NCBI GenBank assembly: GCA_963575745.1
Contig: CAUYUJ010014595.1
Coordinates: 310,095 to 374,094 of the forward strand
DNA length: 64,000 nucleotides
Origin: Prorocentrum cordatum
Lineage: Eukaryota > Sar > Dinophyceae > Prorocentrales > Prorocentraceae
Direction of reading: 5' to 3'
Below, one piece after another: positions 35,335-44,424 of the stretch (positions are counted from its first letter, which is position 1; each line of letters begins with the position of its first letter). Below the pieces are notes generated by a model. That model saw only the letters and a list, made by a program, of their open reading frames with translations. It was not told the DNA's origin and did no database searches. Made by a program: the position numbers and the translations under genes.

Positions 35335-36479
35335 ATGATCGAGAGCCACAGGGAGCACACCAAGAACGAGCCAGGACAGGACAAGTATCAAGGAGGCAAA
35401 GGAAGTCAATGGAAGAGGGTGTGCGTAGACTGCGAGCTGGAGCTCAGGCAGGAGGAGTGGATCGAGTGGAGCGACGAGGAGAATGTACGACATGGAGGTG
35501 GCCAATACATTGCGAGGGAACAAGTACGCCGAGAACAAAAGAGGAAAACTACAGGAGCTGCGTGGGCAGCCCAGTCCATGGGGCAGATCAAGGCGGCGAA
35601 GGCGATCATTGAAGCCGAGGAAGGACTTAAGAGAAAGTCTCACAATCAGAGGAGCAATCTGGTCATTGATATGTGCAAGGAGATGTCAATTGTATTGATG
35701 AAGGGCGTCCAAATGAACGGGGGGCACATTCGCAGCCGTCAGCAAAGCAGGAGAGGACATGGCATAGACCTTATGTGCAGAAGAATCAGACATCCTGCTG
35801 AGCATGCACATGGCCCTGGACGTGAAGGACGAAGAAGCGCCGAATGCAACCAAGAAGGAATTGGAAGACACATAGAAGGAGCTGTGCGAGATGGGCGACT
35901 ACACGACGGCAAAGAACAAGGGGGAGAAACAGACAAAGTACTTCAAGGCGCTGGGCTTCGTGGACAAATTGAGCGATAACATGCAGCTGTTCAACGTGCG
36001 CAGGAGGAGCGCAGGATGGGACGCAGAGAAGGCCATCGCCTGCTCGCGCGGACTTGCCTCCCCGAACAAGCTTCCGCGGAAAGGCCCCGGCCCCAACTCG
36101 ATGGGGGGGCTGGTGGGAGTTTTCGCGCGAGGTGGGCTGGATGCAGCCGGCGATGGCGCAGGAGAACCACCCAGAAGACGCGCTCATGAAAGGGTGGGTG
36201 GATAGGATGACAGATGACTTCGGCAAGGACTGCGAGAAGTGGCCCAGCATCGGGTGCAAGGCGAAATTCCGCCCGCGCAGGAGATGGACTTCAATGGCGG
36301 TGGAGCTCAAGGTAGGAGAAGTGTGGGAAGCGCTCGCAGCGGACAGACTGCCGCGAAAGCTAGACGACGCCATCGAGGAGAGCCACTGCAAATTCTACGC
36401 CGCCGCCCAGAAGATGAGCCCAGAGGAACTGCTCGAGCCGATCCCCATGTCTCAAGCAGTGGCGAAGCGTCCCGGCGCA
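35335..36479 (+). pseudogene. Broken gene of unknown function
   Basis: Consecutive frames give protein-like stretches: MIESHREHTKNEPGQDKY from the ATG at 35335; IKAAKAIIEAEEGLKRKSHN near 35590; ESDILLSMHMALDVKDEE near 35790; NKGEKQTKYFKALGFVDKLS near 35920; then VDRMTDDFGKDCEKWPSIGC near 36205 and LDDAIEESHCKFYAAAQKMS near 36360. At least two frame changes and in-frame TAG codons break it. Composition is charged and helical. I recognise no domain. A palindromic element interrupts the 3' part. Confidence 0.5.
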
Positions 36480-36605
36480 CCTATAGCCATGCCAAACAAT
36501 GTTCTAAGAACCTGTTGTGGGTTTCCACGGAATGTTCTTAGACAATTTCTTGCATTTTTGGGTTCTAAGAAGATTTCGTGGTAGGGCTATAGGAATGCCG
36601 GGACG
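36468..36605. mobile_element. Small TIR element, possible introner
   Basis: CCTATAGCC at 36480 and GGCTATAGG at 36585-36593 are perfect 9-bp inverted ends. Imperfect pairing continues inward over about 33 bp and outward to CGTCCCGGC / GCCGGGACG (36468-36476, 36597-36605). The direct hexamer CTATAG occurs at both ends (36481-36486 and 36587-36592). Removing the 106 nt from 36487 to 36592 joins two open frames. Confidence 0.6.
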
Positions 36606-37300
36606 GTCGGTCCCTGCTCAAATGTCCTCCCCGATGACGCGCCAGGCCGAGGGCCGCGCGCCAATCGCGAAGCGCCCGGTGGGCGCGTGGGAAAGGGCAA
36701 GGACGAGGGCCTCCACTGCGCAGAGTTGGTGCGAGCTGGCGCTGAAGATTTCGAAGAACGACGAACGACGAGGGGGGCCTCTGCGGCGTCGTGAAGGTTG
36801 CCTCGGAGGAGGTGAAGAACGAGGATAGACTCGGCCCAGCGGAGGTAAGGGTGCTCAAAGCGCCAGCAGCTCCGAGATAGCGCGAAGACCCTGTTGGATG
36901 GCACCGAGATCTTCGAGAAGTACGCCAAGTCGGAGGAGGCGGTCAGCTCCGGCGGCCGCGAGGGAGAGGGCCCACTTGCAACGCCAAGAGGTGCGTTCGC
37001 GAGGATCTCGGAGTGCGACTCTAGGCAGGCAGGGCGGGCAGACTCAGCGGGGCCATCGCTGGCGGGGACACCTCGGCGCGAGGGCCTTCGAGAAAGTGCT
37101 CGCGTAGACGACGTTGTGGAAAGTGTTTTTTGGAACGCCGACAGGCGCGCTATTGCAGGGGGCGAGGATGGACCGAATGAGATGATTTCGAAGGCCACCA
37201 GAAGGCATCCTCGAGGGCCCCACTGACAGCGAAACAGGAGGACTGGAGGAAGAAATGTAAACCAACCTCCAACATGCCGTGACTATCAGCATGCTCTCCA
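36606..37300 (+). pseudogene. Continuation of the 35.3-kb broken gene
   Basis: After the small element an open frame encodes MTRQAEGRAPIAKRPVGAW and ELALKISKNDERRG (to 36828). After a further break comes GTEIFEKYAKSEEA near 36905. The style (charged, Lys/Arg/Glu-rich) matches the upstream part. No domain recognised. The 3' limit is uncertain. Confidence 0.35.
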
Positions 37301-38690
37301 CTACTTGCACGCGAGGGGTCGCTGTGGGATGCTGCGCGGGGCAACCATCGGCCAGCGCGCTTTGGAAGAGAAGTGCGCCGAGCGAGAAAGGAAAGATAAT
37401 GGGGTAGAAATGAAACCAGTTGGTAGTGCAAACGGGCCACCCGGCAAAAGTTTGGAAAGCATGGGCCCCCCGATTCCCCCTTCTTCTCCTCTCGAATGGT
37501 CGCGTCGCCGTCTCTCCCGCTTCGCTTGGGGGCCGTGTTCGCCCAGCGCGCCCCCGGTATCATGGGCGCGCGAGAGGGCCGACAGCTGCTCCCCCCCGCT
37601 AACCCGCGGGGATTCGCACTCACATGTAGCGAGCGTCTGTTACGGGGCCACCTCGGAGCTCGCTCCTTGAGGCTTCGGGGCGCGCCCCTTGCCGGCCCTA
37701 GTGAGAAGCCAGGGTTGTTGCACAACCTAATCGCATGGGTTTTTGCCCGTATCGCGCAGGACACCAGTGTAGGTGTTGACGTTGACCCCCCTATGCGGAT
37801 GTCCTGTCCTGTCTCCTCCTCTTCCTCCTCCATTTCCTGCGCCTCCCTTTCGCCCGCCCGCCGCCCGGGCCGAGGCCCTGGGCGAGGCGCTCGGGTCGGC
37901 CTCCGACAATGGCGCCGGCCTCGGCGGCCCCCCGATGCGACCCTCCCCCGGCTGGGACGGGCGTCGGTCTCGGAAGATCGACGGTCGAGGTAGTCCGGAT
38001 GTTTGAATATGCGGGGTTCCCACGGATTTCCAGAGGCTCCCGAGGAGGATGATGAGGATGATGAGGAATGAGTGGACTGGAACAGAGTGGGGCGCACCAA
38101 AAAGTCGTGATTTGATGGAGCCAAAACTGCTAAAACCACCTGCACTTCCCGTGAATCACGGCGCCGTGGAGTTTTCATCGTTCTTGCTTATCACCCGGGC
38201 GCCACAGCAATCTATAGGATGTTTCCACCCTTGATGTCAAGCCACCACGTGACCAAGGAAGGATTGCAACAATATGCCGTGCATGTCGAATGCCGTACCG
38301 CAACACGGTATGCTTTCTCGGATCCACGTGCTTCAAGCAAACAGCTTTCTCGTAGAGTGGATAGGCCGACCTGAGTATACGCGTAACATATTCGGACATC
38401 GCTCAGCGGTTGGGCGAAGGCTGGAGTGGAAACATAGCCGACCAGCTATCCGCCCATACGAAGCATTAGTGGGTTTCGCAACAGCTACCCGCACCAGGCC
38501 GCCTAGGGAACAACATTCGTCACTTGCACATACACCAGCTTCACAAGTACACCTCCACACACGCAAGTTCGAATTGCAGCAATATGAAGCCTGCAAATAC
38601 AACGCGGTACGTTGACAAGCCATAATAATTTCAGTATCCAGTTGCCTCCAGCAATTCCGCCACCGTGCCAGCGCAGCATTCTGGGTGGCA
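37301..38690. other. Ambiguous region, long opposing ORFs
   Basis: The minus strand is open for 342 codons (37150-38178), but it is Arg/Ser/Pro-rich and partly built from a TCC/GGA tract at 37815-37835. The plus strand is open over parts of the same stretch. A weak DinoSL-like string, TAGCAGTTTTGGCTCCA, lies on the minus strand at about 38114-38130. I do not assign a gene. Confidence 0.3.
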
Positions 38691-38699
38691 GCGGCTCCA

Positions 38700-39440
38700 G
38701 AAGGCTAGGGGGCCTACTGGGGGCATCTTGTGGCAGAAGCCTTGAGTTCTGGGTTCGTGCTCCCGCTCTTAGGTCCATCTTGGGGCAGTCGTGGGCTCCT
38801 CTTGGGCCGTCTTAGAGCCCTCTCGGGCCGTCTTGGAGTTCTCTTGGGGACCTCCTGAGCCGCCTCGGGGGAGTCTTGGGGACCTCTTGGTCCGTCTTGG
38901 AGCGTCGGAAGCTCGAACAGGCGAGAACCCCAATAAACATGGAACAAGCTAAGGAACATCAATTCTGATTCGCCTCTCGGGGCCCTCTTGGGGGCCTCTT
39001 TTGGCCCTCCTGGGGCCTCCTGAACCGTCTTGGGGCGGAAGGGTCGAGTTGTCAGTTCCCTTTTTTGGGGGTCTCTTCTTGGGGCCCTCCTCTGCAAGAT
39101 TTGACGCCTCTCGGGCCGTCTTGGAGCCCTGCTGGCCCGTCTGGGGGCCCTCTTGGGGGCCTCTTGGGCCGCTTTAGGGCAGTCCTGCTGGCCTCGTGGG
39201 TCGTCTTGGGACGTCGGAAGCTCAAAACGACAAAAGCCCGCACCTGAGGACAATGAATGATTTTAAACGTTCGAAGCCCTCTTGGGAATGCTCTTGGGGC
39301 TCGCTTGGGACGCCTTGACCGCCTCGTGGGCCGCCTTGACGCCATCTTGGGCCGTCTTGGAACGCACTGCGGCAATCTTGGCGGTCTTCGTGGCTAGCTC
39401 TGGCCATCTCGGAATTCATTGAGGCACCTTGGACGCGTTG
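38700..39440. repeat. CTTGGG-type dispersed repeat, copy D
   Basis: Two sub-copies, each with GGGCCGTCTTGGA-type units and a CGTCGGAAGCTC block (near 38910 and 39208). Confidence 0.85.
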
Positions 39441-40020
39441 GAGAGCGCCATGGAGGTGTGAGGCATCCCAGGAAGCCTCGGGACGAGGGAGAAGTGCACG
39501 CAGGCTGGCACTTCGACAAGGGGCGGGCCCCTAGAAACAAAGCAGAAACCCTGCCAGGCAGCACTTGGCATTCTATCACGCCTCAACGTGCCATGGGGCA
39601 CGATGGCGGATTAAGCGAGCCCTCTCGTCTTCGAACACCCTTTGTCCAGACCTGCGGACACGACCCTGATAACGATGGACAGGAAGGTCAAACCATACAT
39701 CTGCACTTGTAGGTTGAATTTCCGTCCTCGTTCGCCGCAAGGTTGAGCGGTTCACGCTGGACGACGACATCGCACAACGTGAAACCGAATGTTCCATAGC
39801 CACCCGAGCGCCACTCGTGAGGTGAGGATGTGGTGCATGACCATGCTTGAGAAAGGAGCAGGGGGAGGAAGAGGAGAAGGAGGAGGAGGGGTGGAAGGGG
39901 ATAGGTAGGTAGGACAGCCTCGGAGAGGGAGAGTCCCGCGGGACTACGCGGCCGCCGCGCGGCCGCGACTGCGGGGACCTGGCCACCACCTGAGGTGCCG
40001 GGTCCCCGACCGCGTCCTCG
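39441..40020. other. Intergenic; tail of copy D and no gene
   Basis: Contains GCACTTGGCATTCTA and GTGCCATGGGGCACG (39567-39604), shared with the end of copy B. A short GGA tract lies at 39860-39890. Nothing else recognised. Confidence 0.45.
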
Positions 40021-40099
40021 GATTTAAACATGCCGAAGACGAACACCATGTGCAAGGAGGGGGGAGGAACGGCGGGCCGGCCGCAAGACGGCCAGGCCT

Positions 40100-40720
40100 T
40101 CACCGTCTCCCACTGCGACGCCTCCCTGCGCGCCCCGGAGCTACAGCGATCGCGTGCTCCTTCGCTCTGGCGAAGCGGGCGTCGAGGACGACCGCCTCCG
40201 CACGGCGCAGCTCGTCGTCGGGCATGAGGTCGACGACGTTCCTCGCGACCCCGAAGCGCTTTGCGACCAGGGAGACACGGCGCTCCCAGGAGGGCCCCCG
40301 CGGGGGCACCTGCGCAGCAGCATCGGCTCCGCCAGCTCCGCGAGCTTGCTCCGCCGTCGCCGCCGCCGCAGGCCCGAGCCGCCGCTTCCGCCCCCGCGAT
40401 ACGCGCGGTGGCAGAGCGTCGGCCCAGAAGTCGTCCTCAATGTCCGACACCATCGACCCAACGTCGGCCTCGTCCATCACGTCGCCCCCGTCCGCAGCGC
40501 CAGCACCCGCAGCACCGCCAGCCGCCGCAGCGGCAGCGGGCTCCGCGGGAGGCGCCTCGGCCAGGACGGAATCCTCCACCTCCATCGCCGCGGCGGGGGC
40601 CCCAGGCGCGCCAGCGCCTGCCGCCTTCCGCGCCGCGCGGCGCTGGCGGCTCCGTCGCCGCTTCGCGGCGCGCGCCGCGGGGGCGGCGGCCGCAGCAGCA
40701 GCAGCAGCAGCAGCACCGGA
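40100..40720 (-). CDS. Candidate exon, Ala-rich nuclear-type protein
   Basis: The minus-strand frame begins with an Ala run and a basic stretch (AAKRRRSRQRRAARKAAG near 40670). It continues as MEVEDSVLAEAPPAEP from 40585, an acidic segment (DEADVGSMVSDIEDDFWADA near 40465), a basic segment (RVSRGRKRRLGP), and then SWERRVSLVAKRFGVARNVV and LMPDDELRRAEAVVLDARFA before a stop at 40100. The basic clusters look like nuclear localisation signals. The tail is predicted helical. A GGA tract at 40890-41005 (TCC on the coding strand) lies upstream, where a splice-acceptor pyrimidine tract would sit. No family recognised. Confidence 0.4.
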   Translation of the reverse strand, partial: SGAAAAAAAAAAAPAARAAKRRRSRQRRAARKAAGAGAPGAPAAAMEVEDSVLAEAPPAEPAAAAAAGGAAGAGAADGGDVMDEADVGSMVSDIEDDFWADALPPRVSRGRKRRLGPAAAATAEQARGAGGADAAAQVPPRGPSWERRVSLVAKRFGVARNVVDLMPDDELRRAEAVVLDARFARAKEHAIAVAPGRAGRRRSGRR

Positions 40721-40889
40721 GGACCAGGAGGTACAGCGGGAGGAGCAGCGCCAGCAGCCGCGTCACTCGGCGGCGGTACGGACGCCTCTGCGCGACCACC
40801 TTCGCCACAGGGAGACGCAACAGTTTCCTTCAGGCGTGATGGGGATGCTCGGGGCCAGGTGCAGGGCGCCCCCATGACCGCGCTCCGCG

Positions 40890-41005
40890 TGGAGTTGTAC
40901 GGAGGAGGAGGAGGAGTTGTGAGGAGGAGGAGGAGGATGAGGAGGAGGAGGAGTTGTGAGGAGGAGGAGGAGGAGGAGGAGGAGGAGGAGAAGGAGCAGA
41001 GGGTG
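40890..41005. repeat. GGA microsatellite
   Basis: Near-pure GGAGGA runs with AGTTGTG spacers. Confidence 0.95.
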
Positions 41006-41362
41006 GTGGTGATGATGAGGATGAGGAGGGTGCACAGGACGATAATGAGGACGGACGAAGAGGAGGCAAGTGGTGGCCGCCCGTCGTGATGGAACGTGTG
41101 ACATGTGGCGCCAGGAGCCTCAGATGCGGGGGCCGCGTCAAGAACGGGCACGCCCCAGGGGCTGGTCAGACGAGGGTCTGCACGGGGGGGGCTGTGCAGG
41201 GAGGCGCTGCGTTGTGGTACCAGCTTGCCCCCGAGGAAGGGGGGCGAACGTGCCCAGCAGTGCGGCCCTAGTGATGTGCGTAACCTGCCTTTCCAAGGTT
41301 ACCTTTTCAAGGTTTGCCTTCCTGGGTCGTAAAAGGGTGTATATAAGGAGTGTATATATATG

Positions 41363-41397
<35 letters not shown>

Positions 41398-41600
41398 GGC
41401 AAGCCTATGTATTGATTTAATCACAGGAGGATAGTAACATTCGGGCGGTGGGGAAACAAAATAACCATATTTCACGAACAGCAGCAATCATGTGGCGCAC
41501 GAAACAATATATTGAACCGCGGCAAATATCATGATTCAACCAAGGCGGTACCTCATTGAAGGTAGGCAATACTCGTAACTACGAGTTCACACGTGCATTA
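41006..41600. other. Intergenic with (TA)n at 41358-41394
   Basis: A TATATA microsatellite and AT-richer sequence. No gene seen before 41.6 kb. Confidence 0.5.
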
Positions 41601-42164
41601 ATGTTACACGACGGAGGGCGGTTCCTTAGCAAAGCGGGGGTTTCGTTCATTATTGTCAGACCGTCGGGCGCTAGTCTTTCAAGGGGGCGCTGCGGGGGTT
41701 CGGGAGCAGTTCCGTCGGTATTTCGGCTCAAGACTTCTGATTTTGCGCAGTTGGCTGGCTTACGCGTTAAGAAGAAACGCTTCGATTCACAGCCAATGGA
41801 TACCCAATTAACAGATGGCGTATCTAGCCATCAAGCGGATCATGACGTCCAGGTGGAAGATGTTATAATTCACGACAAAGTAGCTAGACAGATTTTGAGC
41901 AAATTGGTTATCACGGACCTCGTCGAAGTCATCCCGGACGCAGAGGACGAGACACAGATGCATTTGCATAAGGTCACTTGGGAAAACGTGGATCTTCTAA
42001 GGCAGTTTGGCGCACATGGGCCGATTCATAACATCACAGGTTTCGACGAGAGCGAGAGGAACACTACTTACACAACGTACACGCGTATTGACAGCGCCAT
42101 TGCCGCAGGGAAAACAATTGGATTGACAATTTTGGGGCTCACCTCATTGGTCGCATGCGCCTGA
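41601..42164 (+). CDS. Unknown protein, 5' ORF of a two-ORF gene
   Basis: The first in-frame ATG is at 41601; the frame is already open from 41556. The product has ordinary mixed composition, for example QVEDVIIHDKVARQILSKLV and ITDLVEVIPDAEDETQMHLH, then NITGFDESERNTTYTTY. No domain recognised. The next ORF continues in another frame with overlap, so these are probably one gene broken by a single indel near 42130-42160, or two exons. Confidence 0.5.
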   Translation: MLHDGGRFLSKAGVSFIIVRPSGASLSRGRCGGSGAVPSVFRLKTSDFAQLAGLRVKKKRFDSQPMDTQLTDGVSSHQADHDVQVEDVIIHDKVARQILSKLVITDLVEVIPDAEDETQMHLHKVTWENVDLLRQFGAHGPIHNITGFDESERNTTYTTYTRIDSAIAAGKTIGLTILGLTSLVACA

Positions 42165-42639
42165 CGGGACTACAAAGCATTTCAAGGATAGTAATAGCTT
42201 CAAAACGAACAGTTTCGAGTCAATGTCGTGGCTATCGAGCACTGGATTTACAATCGTGTCATTTGGAAAACACTATTGCCCCGAGTTCTGGCACCCAGCC
42301 TTCGACAAAAAAAAGAATGGAGATTCAAGGATCAAGCGTGCTCTGATGGTAGCGGAAGGCTACTTCCGAGAGTACGTCCCCATGGCTTCGGGGACGCGCT
42401 ATTACCATGCCTCACAGTATGAAACCACAGTCATGGTGGCAATGCTGGTGCCAAGTCGGTTCCGGTCTTGCGTTGCTTGGATGGGCGACGCGATCGACGT
42501 GGGGCTAACTATGCTCAACGTCATTTCAAACCTCGAGGAGTCCGAGATCGCGATCGAACTGGGAGGGCAGACGTTCGCTATGTCAAAGGAAATAGTTTTG
42601 GCACATGTGGAAAAGGATGCAGCCATGCCAACAAGCTGA
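42127..42639 (+). CDS. Unknown protein, 3' ORF of the same gene
   Basis: Open from just after a TGA at 42124, with an ATG at 42223. It encodes GKHYCPEFWHPAFDKKKN, ALMVAEGYFREYVPMASGTR and FRSCVAWMGDAIDVGLTMLN, ending MPTS at 42639. It is balanced in composition and unlike the repeat-derived ORFs nearby. Function unknown. Confidence 0.5.
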   Translation, partial: QFWGSPHWSHAPDGTTKHFKDSNSFKTNSFESMSWLSSTGFTIVSFGKHYCPEFWHPAFDKKKNGDSRIKRALMVAEGYFREYVPMASGTRYYHASQYETTVMVAMLVPSRFRSCVAWMGDAIDVGLTMLNVISNLEESEIAIELGGQTFAMSKEIVLAHVEKDAAMPTS

Positions 42640-43650
42640 TCACTGATCAACGCCGATGGCCATTGGAATGCATTGGAATACCGATCTACGGATTGGCCAA
42701 ACACGTACACATTGTTCTCAGTTCAGTTGAGCGTGAGTGATCACGAGCAATTTTTATTGAGAGTTTAGATTCCTAGGGCGCTGGACGTCAAGCTTCGCTG
42801 TATGGCATTTTACAGTTGACCTCATCAGCAGGTCAACTGAGTGCGAGCAATGCCCCGTGAAACAATGACCCTGGAGGGCCCCGGAGTGAACGGAGAGGCC
42901 TCAGTTGGATCGAAGATGCGCCCCTAAGCCCAAGCTAGGCAGCCTTCCTACGGCATGTTTCGACCGACTCACCTAGTCGAAGATCACCTAGGTCACCTAG
43001 GTCACCCCCAGGGGCGCGAAGAGAATCGCGCTTCGCGCGCTGCAGCCTTGCCCAGGTGGCCTCGCGAGGGCGCGAAGGCAACCGCGCGCTGCGCATCGCG
43101 GGGCGCGACGCGCGAATCTAGGTGACCTAGGCAACGTATTGGCAGGAGGAGAAGTATATACATCATAGAGATCATACGTTTACATGGTCATATGTGCGTG
43201 CATCAAGCCATACACACATTCGCACGTATATGCATGGATACGCATACCTATGCATATGCAGATGCGTAGACATAAACGCATACACACATATAAGACAACT
43301 ATGTGTGTATGCATATATGTTTGTTTGCATGTATGTAGGTCTGCGTGGTCTGTGTGTGAGTATGTATGTACGCGCGCATGTAATTATGCGTGCACGTCCC
43401 AGAAATTTCGAGAGGCCCTGAAGTGTCACGTGTCACGAGAGACCCCGAGAGGCCCCTAGGATCCAACAAGAAGCCAAACAAGTGTAGACCCCCAGCTCAA
43501 TCTCCAAGACCCCAATCTCCAACCCCAGTCCAAGACCCCAGAACCGCTTCCAGGGTCACCGGCGGAGCGTCGTCCCTGCCTCCCTATCCTCGTCCTCCCC
43601 CTCCCCCTCCCTCTCCCTCCCCGCATTCACCTCCTTCTCCTCCTCCTCCC
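42640..43650. other. Intergenic upstream of the transposase-like gene
   Basis: Contains repeated CACCTAGGT phrases (42970-43005), the GC-rich 70-bp element at 43061-43130, and an alternating purine/pyrimidine stretch (CATATGCAT-type) at about 43180-43390. A TCC tract ends in TTGCAG at 43649-43656. Confidence 0.6.
43061..43130 (+). repeat. GC-rich 70-bp element, copy 1
   Basis: Starts CTCGCGAGGGCGCGAAGGCA and ends AGGTGACCTAG. Related copies in the same orientation lie at 49139-49208 and 51479-51548, each upstream of a coding region. Confidence 0.7.
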
Positions 43651-43654
43651 TTGC

Positions 43655-43667
43655 AGCCATTTTGGCT
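43655..43667 (+). other. DinoSL relict upstream of the 43.7-kb gene
   Basis: AGCCATTTTGGCT matches 13 consecutive positions in the middle of the dinoflagellate spliced leader. A TCC tract and TTGCAG precede it, so it sits where a trans-splice acceptor would. The first ATG downstream (43694) opens the next ORF. Confidence 0.6.
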
Positions 43668-43693
43668 TTCTTAGATTTCAGAAGGCAATATTT

Positions 43694-44020
43694 ATGCCGC
43701 TCCCTTTGGAGTGCCGTCTCCAGATCCTTGTCAAGCACTACGGGTGCATAGACGATGATGGCAGGGCAGCAATCACGAACATATACGAGCTTGCCAGACA
43801 CTTCGAAGACGACCTCGGATTCGAGATCAGGGACGCACAGCACGTTGGATATCTTGTCCAAGCCAAGCGAGAATCGTTCCTCGCCAGAGGTTCGTCCAAG
43901 AAGTGGCCCAAATACATCCTCGACGTCGTCGCCAGGATTCTCGAGGCAATGGGCGCAGTGATAGACGAGGACGAGTGGATCCGCATTCGCGAAGGCGAAT
44001 GCTCCTCCTCTCCTCCTCCT
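43694..44020 (+). CDS. N-terminal part of the transposase-like gene
   Basis: The start is the first ATG after the spliced-leader relict. About 105 residues look genuine: MPLPLECRLQILVKHYGCID, TNIYELARHFEDDLGFEIRD, YLVQAKRESFLARGSSKKW and YILDVVARILEAMGAVIDED, ending around IRIREGE. The frame then runs into Ser/Pro- and Glu-rich tract sequence and stops at 44344. It is probably the N-terminus of the protein continued at 44425, separated by the low-complexity block. No domain recognised. Confidence 0.55.
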
Positions 44021-44424
44021 GCTCCGTCTCCTTCTCCTCTCCTTACTCACCACCTTGCCGCCCTCTCCTTGTTCGCCGGCGCGCCCCGCGGCCCCCCCCT
44101 CCAGGGCTCGAGCGCGTCGTCGAGGAGAGCCTCGCTGCTCCCGGCGACGGCGGCGACGGCCCCAGCGGCGCGGCGGTGGCCGCGCGGGCCGCTCGAGACG
44201 CCGCCGCCAGGACCGGCGCGGGCAGAGGGGGGAGGAGAGGAGGAGGAGGAGGAGGAGGAGGAGAAGGATGAGAAGGAGGAGGAGGAGGAGGAGGAGGAGG
44301 AGGAGGAGGAGGGGAGGAGGAGGAGGAGAGGAGGGAGGGGCTGACATGGAGGGGCCACCACGGCCACCACTCCGCCCAGGGCGACCAGCTCCTCCCTCCT
44401 CCTCAGGAGGAGGGAGGAGCTGAC
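44020..44424. repeat. TCC/GGA block with a direct duplication
   Basis: A TCC start, a GGA tract (44225-44335), and two direct copies of GGGGCCACCACTCCGCCC-type sequence (about 44352-44382 and 44430-44452). It separates the two coding parts and may be an expanded intron. Confidence 0.7.

Noticed and set aside
38113-38130. Spliced-leader-like TAGCAGTTTTGGCTCCA on the minus strand
   Set aside because: Only about 14 of 17 positions match and the downstream ORF begins before it. Could be chance.
37150-38178. Minus-strand ORF of 342 residues
   Set aside because: Arg/Ser/Pro-rich, overlaps a TCC/GGA tract and opposing open frames; no motif.
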